A stretch of DNA of 39,852 nt. Source: an uncultured Clostridia bacterium. GTDB lineage: Bacteria; Bacillota; Clostridia; TANB77; CAG-508. The notes below the pieces were generated by a model, which saw only the letters and a list, made by a program, of their open reading frames with translations, did not search any database and was not told the origin of the DNA. A program made the translations under genes and the position numbers. This document shows, one piece after another, positions 19,340 to 29,709 of this stretch. The stretch is from the NCBI GenBank assembly GCA_947625895.1, contig CANQPZ010000011.1:1-39852 (forward strand), read 5' to 3'. Positions within the stretch are counted from its first letter, which is position 1, and each line of letters begins with the position of its first letter.

Positions 19340-20080
19340 ATGAAAAAGAAGATTGTATTAGTTTTATTAATGATAATTTCACTAATGAGCGTACTTACAG
19401 CAAGGGTTTTCGCTGCTGATTCATTTTCTGCATCATTAACCCCAAGTACAACAAGGGTTACAAAAGGTGGAGAATTTACAGTAACTTTAAAAATATCATC
19501 AATCAATGTTCAAGATGGTATAAGTGGAGTTGAAGGTACGTTAAAATATGATCCAGATGTCTTAAGTATTACAAAAAATGATATAAAAGCAGCTGATGGA
19601 TGGGCAGTTGATTTTAGTGAAGATACTTTGAAATTTGAAGTAGATAGATCTGATTCAACAAAAGAAGATGCTGAAATAGCTACATTTAAATTTAAAGTTA
19701 ATCAAAATACAAGTAATACAACAGCTACTGTTTCAATAGTTTCAATTGCAGGTGGAAATGCTAGTTTAAGTGAAAAAATAAAAATCACTGATCTTGTTAC
19801 GAATGTTACAATAGCAAGCTCAGGAACAACTTCACCTACAGCAACAAGTTCCCCAAGTTCATCACCATCAACATTACCAACAGTTAATCCAACACAAAAC
19901 CCAAGTTCAAATCCAGGTACAAATCCGGGTTCAGGTGATGAAAACGTAGTTGAAAACACAACTAGAAAAGATTCTGATATGCCATATACTGGTGCAGAAG
20001 CTTATATAATACCACTAATAATAGTTATATCTTTATTAGGAATAGCTTCTTACATCGGATATAAAAAAATAGGTAAATAA
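19340..20080 (+). CDS. Cohesin-domain surface protein with Thr/Pro/Ser-rich linker and LPXTG-like C-terminus
   Basis: SFSASLTPSTTRVTKGGEFTVTLKISSINVQDGISGVEGTLKYDPDVL...DAEIATFKFKV; linker TSPTATSSPSSSPSTLPTVNPTQNP; DMPYTGAEAYIIPLIIVISLLGIASYIGYKKIGK. Confidence 0.82.
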   Translation: MKKKIVLVLLMIISLMSVLTARVFAADSFSASLTPSTTRVTKGGEFTVTLKISSINVQDGISGVEGTLKYDPDVLSITKNDIKAADGWAVDFSEDTLKFEVDRSDSTKEDAEIATFKFKVNQNTSNTTATVSIVSIAGGNASLSEKIKITDLVTNVTIASSGTTSPTATSSPSSSPSTLPTVNPTQNPSSNPGTNPGSGDENVVENTTRKDSDMPYTGAEAYIIPLIIVISLLGIASYIGYKKIGK

Positions 20081-20090
20081 ATATAAAGTT

Positions 20091-20125
20091 AAAGACAACC
20101 TAAATTCATAGGTTGTCTTTTTTTT
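20091..20125 (+). terminator. Rho-independent terminator
   Basis: AAAGACAACCT / AGGTTGTCTTT plus T run. Confidence 0.8.
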
Positions 20126-20184
20126 GTGTTTAATATATAATTCTACTTGTTTACTAGAGCTTAAAGAAATGAGGACGCTGACTA

Positions 20185-22086
20185 ATGTCAAAAAAATTAT
20201 TAATAACAGAAAAGCCGAGTGTTGCAATGGAATTTGCAAAGGCACTAAAAATAAATACTACTAGAAAAAACGGATATTTAGAGTCAGACGAATGGATTAT
20301 AACATGGTGTGTAGGTCATTTAGTTACAATGTCATATCCAGAAAAATATGATGAGAATATGAAAAAATGGCGTTTAGACACATTACCATTTATACCAAAG
20401 GAATGGAAATACGAGATAATCCCACAAGTTGAGAATCAGTTTAATATTGTAAAAGATTTAATGCAAAGAGAAGATGTAAGTGAAATATACAATGCTGGTG
20501 ACTCAGGAAGAGAAGGGGAATATATACAAAGACTAGTTTTTATGATGGCTCATCCAAATCCAAATGCTGAAATGAAAAGAGTTTGGATTGACTCACAAAC
20601 CGAAGAAGAAATTCTTAAAGGTATAAAAGAGGCTAAACCTTTATCTGAATATGATAGCCTGTCAGATTCAGCATATTTACGTGCTAAAGAAGACTACTTA
20701 ATTGGAATTAATTTTTCGAGATTGTTGTCAATTATTTTTGGAAGAAGAGTTGCTAAACAAATTAGTGAAGAACGTGTTTCAATTTCTATAGGAAGAGTTA
20801 TGACTTGTGTCCTAGGAATGGTTGTTTCAAGGGAAAGAGAGATACGTGATTTTAAGAAAACAAAATTTTATAAAATATCTGGAGATTTTGGAGAGGAAAA
20901 TTCATTTAAAGCAGAATGGAAATCTCAAGAAGGATCTGAATATTTTGAATCACCTGAGCTATATAATGAAACAGGATTTAAAAAAGAAGAAAATGCAAAA
21001 AAGTTTATAGAAAAACTTAATGGTAAAGAGGCAATAATTGAAGAGCTTAAAAAATCTAAACAGAAAGAGAATCCACCATTATTATTTAACTTAGCAGAAG
21101 TCCAAAATGAATGCACAAAACGTTTTAAAATAAAACCAGATGAAACGTTAGAGATTATTCAAGAATTATATGAGAAAAAACTAGTAACATATCCAAGAAC
21201 TGATGCAAGAGTACTATCAACAGCGATTGCAAAAGTTATTACTAAAAACTTAAATGGAATTGCTAAAGGTTTTAAAAATGATGAAGTTCAAGCAATTCTA
21301 AAAAAGATGTCAGAGGAAAAGTATTCAACTAACCTTATAAAAACTAAATATGTAAATGATTCAAAAATAACAGACCACTATGCCATAATTCCTACTGGCC
21401 AAGGATATGAAAATTATGATAAATTATCTGATTTAAAAAAGAATGTATATATATTAATAGTAAAAAGATTTTTGAGTATCTTTTATCCTCCAGCTGAATA
21501 TAATAAGCTTGCATTAACAATCAAAATCGAAAATGAAAGATTTTTTGCTAATGAAAAGGTTTGTACTAAAAGAGGATATTTAGATGTCTTAAAAGGCGAA
21601 AATGACGATAAAGAAGATGATGTAAAAATATCTTCTGACTTGAAAAAAGGTCAAAAAATAAAAGTTAATCAGATAGAAACAAAAGAAGCTGAAACATCTC
21701 CACCTACAAGATATAATTCTGGTTCAATGATTCTTGCAATGGAAAATGCAGGTAAGCTTATTGAAGATGAAGAGTTAAGAGAGCAAATTAAAGGTGCAGG
21801 AATAGGAACAAGTGCAACTCGTGCGGAAATAATGAAAAAACTTGAGAGAATTGGATATATTGCAATTAATCCTAAAACTCAAATTATTACACCAACTGTA
21901 AAAGGGGAGGCTATTTACGATGTGGTTGCAGCTTCAATGCCAGATATGTTAAATCCTGATCTTACAGCTAGCTGGGAAAAAGGATTAGATATGGTTGCAA
22001 AAAAAGAAATAGAGCCTGAAATATTTATGGATAAGTTAGAAAAATATATAAAAAATAAGATAGGGAAATTAGTAATACCTATGTAA
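20185..22086 (+). CDS. topB: DNA topoisomerase III
   Basis: KKLLITEKPSVAMEFAKAL; NAGDSGREGEYIQRLV; ISIGRVMTCVLGMVV; YPRTDARVLS; GIGTSATRAEIMKKLERIGYI. Confidence 0.93.
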   Translation: MSKKLLITEKPSVAMEFAKALKINTTRKNGYLESDEWIITWCVGHLVTMSYPEKYDENMKKWRLDTLPFIPKEWKYEIIPQVENQFNIVKDLMQREDVSEIYNAGDSGREGEYIQRLVFMMAHPNPNAEMKRVWIDSQTEEEILKGIKEAKPLSEYDSLSDSAYLRAKEDYLIGINFSRLLSIIFGRRVAKQISEERVSISIGRVMTCVLGMVVSREREIRDFKKTKFYKISGDFGEENSFKAEWKSQEGSEYFESPELYNETGFKKEENAKKFIEKLNGKEAIIEELKKSKQKENPPLLFNLAEVQNECTKRFKIKPDETLEIIQELYEKKLVTYPRTDARVLSTAIAKVITKNLNGIAKGFKNDEVQAILKKMSEEKYSTNLIKTKYVNDSKITDHYAIIPTGQGYENYDKLSDLKKNVYILIVKRFLSIFYPPAEYNKLALTIKIENERFFANEKVCTKRGYLDVLKGENDDKEDDVKISSDLKKGQKIKVNQIETKEAETSPPTRYNSGSMILAMENAGKLIEDEELREQIKGAGIGTSATRAEIMKKLERIGYIAINPKTQIITPTVKGEAIYDVVAASMPDMLNPDLTASWEKGLDMVAKKEIEPEIFMDKLEKYIKNKIGKLVIPM

Positions 22087-22112
22087 AAAGGATAGAAATC
22101 TATCCTTTTTTT
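22085..22112 (+). terminator. Rho-independent terminator
   Basis: AAAAAGGATAGA / TCTATCCTTTTT. Confidence 0.7.
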
Positions 22113-22181
22113 CATATATCATAAAAATATGGTAATTGTGGTGAATATGTGATAGTATTAAGCAAGAATAGGATAAAAAAT

Positions 22182-25100
22182 ATGGAATTTAAAATAGTTT
22201 ATGGTAAAAGTGGGGCAGGAAAGACCACATATATTTATGATGAGATAAAAGAAAAAATAAAAGAGAATAACAAAATATATATAGTTGTTCCTGAACAGTT
22301 TTCTTTTTCTGCCGAGAATAATTTATTAAACGTTGTTGACGGAAATAGTAGTATTAATGCAGAAGTTTTGACCCTAAGCAGAATGGCTGATAGGGTTATT
22401 TCTGAGGTTATGGGAAATTATCAAATTCATTTATCTAAAGTCGGCAAAAGCATGATAATCTATGATATTATCGAAAACTTAAAAAAGGAAACGAATTTTT
22501 TAAAGAGTTCAGACAAAAATTTAGAACTTGTATTAAATATGATTACTGAATTTAAAAAGCATAACGTTAATCCTCAAACTATTCAAGATGGAATTGAAAC
22601 TATTGATGATAAGTATTTGAATTTAAAATTAGAAGATGCTAGAAAGATTTTTCAAAAGTATCAAGATAGGATTGCTGAAAATTATATTGATGAAGCGGAT
22701 TCATTAGATATTTTAGCCGATCATATTGAAGAAGTTAATTTTTTTAATGATTCAATAATTTACATAGATGAGTTTGCAGGTTTTACACCTAATGAATATA
22801 GAATTATAGAGAAATTATGCACAATAGCAAAAGAAATTACTGTTACGATTTGCACAGATTCTTTGCAAAAAGTGGATAACATAGATGATAGTATATTTTA
22901 TTTCAATGAAATTACTGCTGAAAAACTAATTGAAATAGCTAAAAGAAATGGTTGCTTTTTAACTAAAGTTCATTTAGATGAAAATAAAAAATTTAAAAAT
23001 GAAGAATTAAAGGTATTAGAACAAAATTTATATGTAAATAATTCCAAATATGAAGATTGCACAAAAGATATCTCTTTGTTTATTGCAAAAAATCCTTATT
23101 CTGAATGCGAAAATGTTGCAAGCCAAATTTTGAAATTAGTTAGAGAATGTGGATATAGATATAGAGATATTGTTGTAATTTCTGCAGATATGGAACGATA
23201 CTCTGCTGATGTAAAAGCAATTTTTGAAAAATATAATATTCCTGTTTTTATAGATGAAAAGAAAGATGTTAGCAATAATATATTGATGAAATTTATGATT
23301 TCACTACTAAATGTTATTACAAATAATTTTTCATATGAATCTGTTTTTTCATATATAAAATCTGGAGTTCTAAATTATAATGAAGAAGATATATTTTTGC
23401 TTGAAAATTACGTTAATAAATGGGGAATAAGAGGAAACAAGTGGTATAAAGATGATTTCAATTATGAGGAAAAGAATGATATTCAAGATAGATTGAATGA
23501 TTTAAGAAAAGAAATAGTTTCTCCTATATTAGATTTTAAAAATGATTTTAATGGCGAAAAAACTGCTAAAGAGATAACTGTAGAGTTATATAAATTTATA
23601 ACGGATAATCATATACAAGAAAATATTTTAAATAGGGCTGATTTATTTGAAAGTGCTGGAAATATAGAAATAGCAGAAGAATATAGAGCTGGCGTAAAAA
23701 TATTTTTTGATGTTCTTGACGAAATTTATATGATTTTTGAAAATGATAAAATGTCATTTGATAGATATAATAAGATATTGCAGATAGGAATTGCAAAATC
23801 AGAGTTTGGAAGAATTCCTTCTTCTTTTGATCAAGTTCTATTTGGAGATGTTGATAGATCTAAGGCAACAGATGTTAAAGTTTTATTCTTAATAGGAGTT
23901 AATGATGATGTAATTCCAAAAATTCTAAAAGATGAAGGTTTCTTTAATGATAAAGACAGAGATAAGTTAAAAGAGAATAATTTAGAAATTGCTAAGAATT
24001 CTATTGAACTATTATATGAAAATCAATTTAACATATATAAAGTTTTGACTATGCCTGAAGAAAAATTATTCTTATCTTATACAGCAACAGATAAGGAATC
24101 AAATTCTTTAAGACCATCAATTTTAATTACTCAAATTAAAAAAATCTTTCCTAACTTGACGGAAGATAGTGATGTTGTAAATAATAAAAAGGAAATTACA
24201 ACAAGAGAAGCAACTTTTGATACGGCTATTGACAAATATAAGCAATTTATTGATGATCAAGAAATCGAGGATGAATGGAAAGAAATAATTTTGTGGTACA
24301 AAAGAAATAATGCCCAGAGAATGAAGAAAATACTTGAAGGAGCTAGCTACAATAATTTACCTGAAAAAATTTCAGCCAAAAATATTGAAAAAATGTATGG
24401 AAAAAGCTTACGTGCCAGTGTATCTAGACTTGAACAATATAGGAGTTGTCCTTTTTCATTCCACTTAAAGTATGGATTGAAGTTAAAAGAACAAGAAGAA
24501 TTAAAGATTAGACCTTTGGATACAGGTAATTTTATGCATGAAGTAATTGATGAAGTATTTTCGAAAATTGAAGATGCTGAAATTGATATAAAAGCAATAA
24601 CAGACGATGAATTGAAAAAGATTGTAAATGACATCATAAATCAAAAATTGAATATGAGTAAGAATTATATATTTTCAAGTTCTCCAAAATTTATTGCACT
24701 TACAACAAGACTAAAAAAGGTTATCTTTCAATCAATAGGTTATATTGTTGAACAATTTAAAAACAGCAAATTTGAATTATATGGACATGAAGTTGAGTTT
24801 AGCGAAAAATCAGCTTTAAAGCCAATGAAAATAGAATTAGAGAATGGTAATAATGTTGTAATTACAGGAAAAATTGACAGAATTGATGTGGCTAAAACTG
24901 ATAATAATACTTATGTTAGAATTATTGATTATAAATCTTCTGTAAGAGATGTCGATTTAAATAAGGTTGTAGCAGGAATTCAAATTCAGTTATTAACTTA
25001 CTTAGATGAAGTTGCAGTACAAAAGAATTTTGATCCAGCAGGAATTTTATATTTTGGTTTAATTGATACAATCGTTAAATCAGATAAGAATATTTCAGAT

Positions 25101-25520
25101 GAAGAAATTAAAAAGAAACTAAGTAAACAGTTTAAGATGAAAGGTTTGATTGTTGCAGATGTCGATATTGTAAAAATGATGGACACAAGCCTTGAACCAT
25201 CTACATATTCTGATACAATTCCAGTTTATTTGGATAAGGATGGCAATATTAGTAAGTCAAAATCAAGTGCATTAGATAAAGAAAAATTTGAAAATTTACA
25301 AAAATATATTAAGAATATAATTTCACAAATTTCTAAAGAAATTTTTAGTGGAAGTATTGATATTAAACCTTATTATATGAATAAAAAATCGCCTTGTGAT
25401 TATTGCGAATATAAGTCTATATGTAATTTTAATCCTAAATTCAAAGGCAATGATTATAGATATATAAAAAATATGAGTAAAGAATATATTTTGGATGAAA
25501 TTGCTAATAGAAAGGAATAA
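22182..25520 (+). CDS. addB: ATP-dependent helicase/nuclease subunit B, AddB-like
   Basis: Walker A FKIVYGKSGAGKTTYIYDEI; C-terminal nuclease TGKIDRIDV...VRIIDYKSS; cluster cysteines RSCPFSFHLKYGLKL and CDYCEYKSIC; start could be GTG 22149. Confidence 0.88.
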   Translation: MEFKIVYGKSGAGKTTYIYDEIKEKIKENNKIYIVVPEQFSFSAENNLLNVVDGNSSINAEVLTLSRMADRVISEVMGNYQIHLSKVGKSMIIYDIIENLKKETNFLKSSDKNLELVLNMITEFKKHNVNPQTIQDGIETIDDKYLNLKLEDARKIFQKYQDRIAENYIDEADSLDILADHIEEVNFFNDSIIYIDEFAGFTPNEYRIIEKLCTIAKEITVTICTDSLQKVDNIDDSIFYFNEITAEKLIEIAKRNGCFLTKVHLDENKKFKNEELKVLEQNLYVNNSKYEDCTKDISLFIAKNPYSECENVASQILKLVRECGYRYRDIVVISADMERYSADVKAIFEKYNIPVFIDEKKDVSNNILMKFMISLLNVITNNFSYESVFSYIKSGVLNYNEEDIFLLENYVNKWGIRGNKWYKDDFNYEEKNDIQDRLNDLRKEIVSPILDFKNDFNGEKTAKEITVELYKFITDNHIQENILNRADLFESAGNIEIAEEYRAGVKIFFDVLDEIYMIFENDKMSFDRYNKILQIGIAKSEFGRIPSSFDQVLFGDVDRSKATDVKVLFLIGVNDDVIPKILKDEGFFNDKDRDKLKENNLEIAKNSIELLYENQFNIYKVLTMPEEKLFLSYTATDKESNSLRPSILITQIKKIFPNLTEDSDVVNNKKEITTREATFDTAIDKYKQFIDDQEIEDEWKEIILWYKRNNAQRMKKILEGASYNNLPEKISAKNIEKMYGKSLRASVSRLEQYRSCPFSFHLKYGLKLKEQEELKIRPLDTGNFMHEVIDEVFSKIEDAEIDIKAITDDELKKIVNDIINQKLNMSKNYIFSSSPKFIALTTRLKKVIFQSIGYIVEQFKNSKFELYGHEVEFSEKSALKPMKIELENGNNVVITGKIDRIDVAKTDNNTYVRIIDYKSSVRDVDLNKVVAGIQIQLLTYLDEVAVQKNFDPAGILYFGLIDTIVKSDKNISDEEIKKKLSKQFKMKGLIVADVDIVKMMDTSLEPSTYSDTIPVYLDKDGNISKSKSSALDKEKFENLQKYIKNIISQISKEIFSGSIDIKPYYMNKKSPCDYCEYKSICNFNPKFKGNDYRYIKNMSKEYILDEIANRKE

Positions 25521-25594
25521 TAAAGGTAACAAAAGATACGCTTAAAGTAAAAAGATAATTATATTTATTATTGAAAAGGGAATAAGTAGAAATA

Positions 25595-25638
25595 AAAAAA
25601 CCTTCTTTGTTTTGTTTAACAAAGAAGGGTTTTTATAT
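25595..25638. terminator. Bidirectional terminator between addB and por operon
   Basis: CCTTCTTTGTT / AACAAAGAAGG flanked by A and T runs. Confidence 0.8.
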
Positions 25639-25650
25639 AAAAGTTTAACC

Positions 25651-26610
25651 TTATTCTTGTTCTTTATTTGTCATTTCTTCAAGATCTAATAGTTCTTGCC
25701 AACGTCTATCTACTTCTTCTTGGAATTCTTTAATCATCCACTCATTACCTTGTTTAAACATATGTTTAAATCTTTTTTGTGGTCTTAAAAATTCTTCTAC
25801 TGGAAGTTTTTTAGCTGGTTTATATGTGATGTGATATTTTCCATCAACAACTTCATATAAAGGCCAGTAACATGTATCGGCAGCAAGTTTATTTATTACC
25901 ATTAAATCTTCTGTATTATATCCCCAACCTCTTGGGCAAGGTGCCATTACATTTAAGAATGCTGGACCTTTTGTATAAATAGCTTTTTCTGATTTTTCAT
26001 ATAAATCTTTGAAGTTTGTCATTGCTAATGTTTGAGCAACATAAGGAATGTGATGACCTACCATTATTTTTGATAAATCTTTTCTATTTTGCATTTTTCC
26101 AGGAATAACTGATCCTGCAGGAGATGTTGTAGTGTCAGCAAATCTTGGTGTTGCTGATGAACGTTGAATACCTGTATTCATGTATGCTCCGTTATCATAG
26201 CAAACATATACCATATCGTGACCTCTTTCCATAGCTCCTGAAAGTGATTGTAAACCTATATCATAAGTTCCACCGTCACCACCAAATGCGATGAATTTTG
26301 TTTCTTTTCCTTCTGGTAATTTTCCTTGTTCTTTCATAGATTGATAAGCTGCTTCAACTCCTGAAAGAGTTGCTCCAGCACATTCAAATGCTGTATGTAT
26401 AAAAGAATCTGTCCAAGCTGTATATGGATATATGAAAGTAGAAACTTCCATACAACCAGTTGCATTTGCAATAACTGCATGATCTTCTGGCTTTAATGCT
26501 CTTAAAACCATTCTAGCAACTGCAGGTGCTCCACAACCAGCACACATTCTGTGTCCAGATGTTAGTCTAGAAGGTTTATTAACCATAATTTCTTGTAAAT
26601 TATATGCCAT
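25651..26610 (-). CDS. porB: Pyruvate (2-oxoacid):ferredoxin oxidoreductase beta subunit
   Basis: HRMCAGCGAPAVARMVLRAL; AFGGDGGTYDIGLQSLSGAMERGHDMVYVCYDNGAYMNTGIQRSSATP. Confidence 0.93.
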   Translation of the reverse strand: MAYNLQEIMVNKPSRLTSGHRMCAGCGAPAVARMVLRALKPEDHAVIANATGCMEVSTFIYPYTAWTDSFIHTAFECAGATLSGVEAAYQSMKEQGKLPEGKETKFIAFGGDGGTYDIGLQSLSGAMERGHDMVYVCYDNGAYMNTGIQRSSATPRFADTTTSPAGSVIPGKMQNRKDLSKIMVGHHIPYVAQTLAMTNFKDLYEKSEKAIYTKGPAFLNVMAPCPRGWGYNTEDLMVINKLAADTCYWPLYEVVDGKYHITYKPAKKLPVEEFLRPQKRFKHMFKQGNEWMIKEFQEEVDRRWQELLDLEEMTNKEQE

Positions 26611-27797
26611 TATTTATCCCCCCTTAAACCTAAATATCTGTAAGGATTTTCATTTTTACCTTCTTTTTCAATTTCAATTAAATCATTATATACTGATTCA
26701 ATTTCTTTTGTAGTTGTATCTCTACCTCCAATACCATAAACGTAATTTACAGTTGGAATAGTTAATTTTTCATTGTACATTCCTGATACAACATCTTCAT
26801 ATAATGCACCACCTTGGCCATTTAAAGAATCTGCTTTATCAAGTACTGCAACAACTTTTGCTTTTGATAATGCTTTTGCAATTTCTTCACCTGGGAATGG
26901 TCTGAATACTCTAACTTTAAGTAATCCAGCTTTAATTCCTTTTTCTCTTAATTCATTAACAGTTTGTTTTACTGTTCCTGCTGTAGAGTTCATACAAACG
27001 ATTACATATTCTGCATCATCTAATTTATATTCTTCAAATAATCCATATTTTCTTCCTGTCATTTTTTCAAATTCTTTTGAAACTTCTAAGATTACTTTTT
27101 TAGCATTTTTCATTGCTATAGCTTGTTGAGCTTTATGTTCAAATAGATAACTTTGTAGATCTAATGGTCCTATTGCCATTGGATTTTTGTCATCTAATAA
27201 ATAATGCTCTGGAGTATATTTTCCAACGAATTCTTTTACTTTTTCATCTTCAATTAGTTCTATGTTTTCAATTGAATGAGAAGTAATGAATCCATCTTGG
27301 CATACCATTAATGGTAGTAGAACATCCTTATGTTCTGCTATTCTGTTTGCCATAATTGTATTATCATATGCTTCTTGATTGTTTTCTGAAAATAATTGAA
27401 TCCATCCGCTATCTCTAGCACCCATGGCATCAGAATGATCATTATGGATATTTAATGGTCCTGATACAGCTCTATTTACAAGAGATAGAACTATTGGAAG
27501 TCTTAAACTTGATGCGATATATATCATTTCCCACATTAGAGATAAACCATTAGCTGATGTAGCAGTCATTGTTCTTGCACCTGCTGCTTCTGAACCTATA
27601 CAAGCACTCATTGCACTATGTTCACTTTCAACTGCAACAAAGTTTGTATCTACTTGTCCATTACTTACAAAAGTAGAGAAATATTGTGGTATTTCTGTAG
27701 ATGGTGTAATAGGGAAGGCAGCAACTACATCTGGATTAATTTGTTTCATAGCTGTAGCTACGGCTTCATTACCACTTAATCTTTCACGAATTCCCAT
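26610..27797 (-). CDS. porA: Pyruvate:ferredoxin oxidoreductase alpha subunit
   Basis: GNEAVATAMKQINPDVVAAFPITPSTEI; VAVESEHSAMSACIGSEAAGARTMTATSANGLSLMWE. Confidence 0.93.
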   Translation of the reverse strand: MGIRERLSGNEAVATAMKQINPDVVAAFPITPSTEIPQYFSTFVSNGQVDTNFVAVESEHSAMSACIGSEAAGARTMTATSANGLSLMWEMIYIASSLRLPIVLSLVNRAVSGPLNIHNDHSDAMGARDSGWIQLFSENNQEAYDNTIMANRIAEHKDVLLPLMVCQDGFITSHSIENIELIEDEKVKEFVGKYTPEHYLLDDKNPMAIGPLDLQSYLFEHKAQQAIAMKNAKKVILEVSKEFEKMTGRKYGLFEEYKLDDAEYVIVCMNSTAGTVKQTVNELREKGIKAGLLKVRVFRPFPGEEIAKALSKAKVVAVLDKADSLNGQGGALYEDVVSGMYNEKLTIPTVNYVYGIGGRDTTTKEIESVYNDLIEIEKEGKNENPYRYLGLRGDK

Positions 27798-27799
27798 AT

Positions 27800-28099
27800 T
27801 TAAACCTCCTTTTCAATTGCTTTGAAAGGACAAACTTTTGCACAAACCATGCATCCTTTGCAAGCATCATAATTAAAATTAGTTCTTTTCTTTTCTTTAG
27901 TAACTGGTATTGCGTCATCTGGACATACTGGCCAACATAAACCACATTGTTTACATTTTTCTTCTATCCATATAGGCTTTTGACTACGCCAGTCACCTGT
28001 TTTAAATTCCTTAGCATTTCCAGCATCATAAATGTTTCCACCTATTGTTAGATCTTGATAAGGAGTTTTTGGATTAATTTTATTCTCAGTCATAACCAT
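27800..28099 (-). CDS. porD: Pyruvate:ferredoxin oxidoreductase delta subunit (2x[4Fe-4S] ferredoxin)
   Basis: CKQCGLCWPVCP and CKGCMVCAKVCP motifs. Confidence 0.92.
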   Translation of the reverse strand: MVMTENKINPKTPYQDLTIGGNIYDAGNAKEFKTGDWRSQKPIWIEEKCKQCGLCWPVCPDDAIPVTKEKKRTNFNYDACKGCMVCAKVCPFKAIEKEV

Positions 28100-28107
28100 C
28101 TTCCTTT

Positions 28108-28689
28108 CTATTTAACTTTTTCTACTTGTTTTAAAGCCATTTCTAGTGCTTTCATATTTCCATCTATAACTTCAGGCTTTTTAGCAAATTTATGTTTAAA
28201 AGAACCTACCATATCATTTAAGAACTCTTCGTCTGTCATGATTTGAGATACTTTTACAATTGCTGCAAGCATTGGTGTATTAGGAAAATATTTTCCTAGA
28301 GCTTCCATTGAAATTTTTCTTGCGTCAATTTTGTAAATTGATCCATCATAATCTTTTAGTACTTCTTTTAAATACTCATTATCTTTTGTAGTATTGATAA
28401 CTATGGCTCCTGTTGTTTTTAAACCACTTGCAACATCAACAACTCCAAGAAGTGTGTCATCAACAACTACAACATAATCTGGTTCATAAATGTTGCTATG
28501 AATTGTGATTGGTTCTGTACTGATTCTGTTATATGCTGTTATTGGAGCACCCATTCTTTCTGGACCATATTCAGGAAATCCTTGAATATATTTTCCTGTG
28601 TTAAATGCTGCATCTGCAAGTAGAAGAGAAGCTGTTTTAGCACCTTGTCCACCTCTACCGTGCCATCTTATTTCAATTAAGTTTTGCAT
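28108..28689 (-). CDS. porC: Pyruvate:ferredoxin oxidoreductase gamma subunit
   Basis: EIRWHGRGGQGAKTASLLLADAAF...GFPEYGPERMGAPITAYNRIS. Confidence 0.93.
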   Translation of the reverse strand: MQNLIEIRWHGRGGQGAKTASLLLADAAFNTGKYIQGFPEYGPERMGAPITAYNRISTEPITIHSNIYEPDYVVVVDDTLLGVVDVASGLKTTGAIVINTTKDNEYLKEVLKDYDGSIYKIDARKISMEALGKYFPNTPMLAAIVKVSQIMTDEEFLNDMVGSFKHKFAKKPEVIDGNMKALEMALKQVEKVK

Positions 28690-28725
28690 ATGTAGTTTTC
28701 CTCCTTTATATTAAAAAATAAATTA

Positions 28726-29400
28726 TTATCTTCCTATCATATTAAGATTAAATTCATACCCATTTCCATCTGTACATTCTATAACTGCTGAAAGTTTTTT
28801 ATTACCATTTTCTGTAGTTGTTGTAGCATAAACTCTACTTGCTTCAGGAATGTCTTGAATATAACCATCAACTTTAAATTTTCCAGTATTATAAGCATTT
28901 TCTATATCTACGTAATATAATCTACCAGATTCACCAAGTAATAAAAGAATTGGATAATCATATCCATCAACTAAAAAAGTATAGTCTGATTTAATGTTTT
29001 CCGGAATATTGTTTATTGGATACTCTAAAGAAACTTGAACTTTAGAATTTTCATTTAATAATGATTCTGAATCTTGACCTATTAGAACTTTATTAGAATT
29101 TTCTAATGTTACTAGATATAATCTCGGAGAATCTTCTACTAATGGTTCAAATGTTTTGTTTTGACTTGATGTGGTATTAGATTCTGAATTTGCTTTTGTA
29201 TATATTTTTGATGGTAGAACAACATCTGCTTTTTTTGCAACTTGGATATCGTCTACAGAAATGTATTCACTATTTTCATCTTTAGCATCAGCTGTTTTTA
29301 TATTCTTTCTAGGTATAAAAAAAGCGATAATTGCTACGGCAATAAGAACAATAGCACAAATTCCTAATATGTTAAGGAATAACTTTTTCTTTCTTCGCAC
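28726..29400 (-). CDS. Hypothetical membrane-anchored protein
   Basis: N-terminal TM helix LFLNILGICAIVLIAVAIIAFFIP, soluble extracytoplasmic part, GGAGG RBS. Confidence 0.5.
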   Translation of the reverse strand: MRRKKKLFLNILGICAIVLIAVAIIAFFIPRKNIKTADAKDENSEYISVDDIQVAKKADVVLPSKIYTKANSESNTTSSQNKTFEPLVEDSPRLYLVTLENSNKVLIGQDSESLLNENSKVQVSLEYPINNIPENIKSDYTFLVDGYDYPILLLLGESGRLYYVDIENAYNTGKFKVDGYIQDIPEASRVYATTTTENGNKKLSAVIECTDGNGYEFNLNMIGR

Positions 29401-29605
29401 AAATTACCTCCTTAATTGAATTTTAGTAAAGTACTTTTTACCATTGCTATTATATAGGAAATAAAAAAATATAACAAGATATTATAAGATAAATTATATA
29501 AAATTATTAAATCTAAAAAATTTTATAGTCAAAAAAATTATTGAATTATATATGATGTGTATTTGTTTGCGGAACCGGTGATTGTGTCGATTTTAAAACA
29601 ATAAT

Positions 29606-29658
29606 ATTACAAAAATATTACATTTTGCATTGACTTTTTATATAAAAAAATATAAGAT
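29606..29658 (+). promoter_or_regulatory. minD promoter with upstream 11-bp repeats
   Basis: ATTACAAAAAT ATTACATTTTG CA TTGACT -17 bp- TAAGAT. Confidence 0.6.
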
Positions 29659-29709
29659 ATTAGAAGTAAAAGCAAATACGAGTTATCGCTTTTAATCAAG
29701 GAGGATAAT

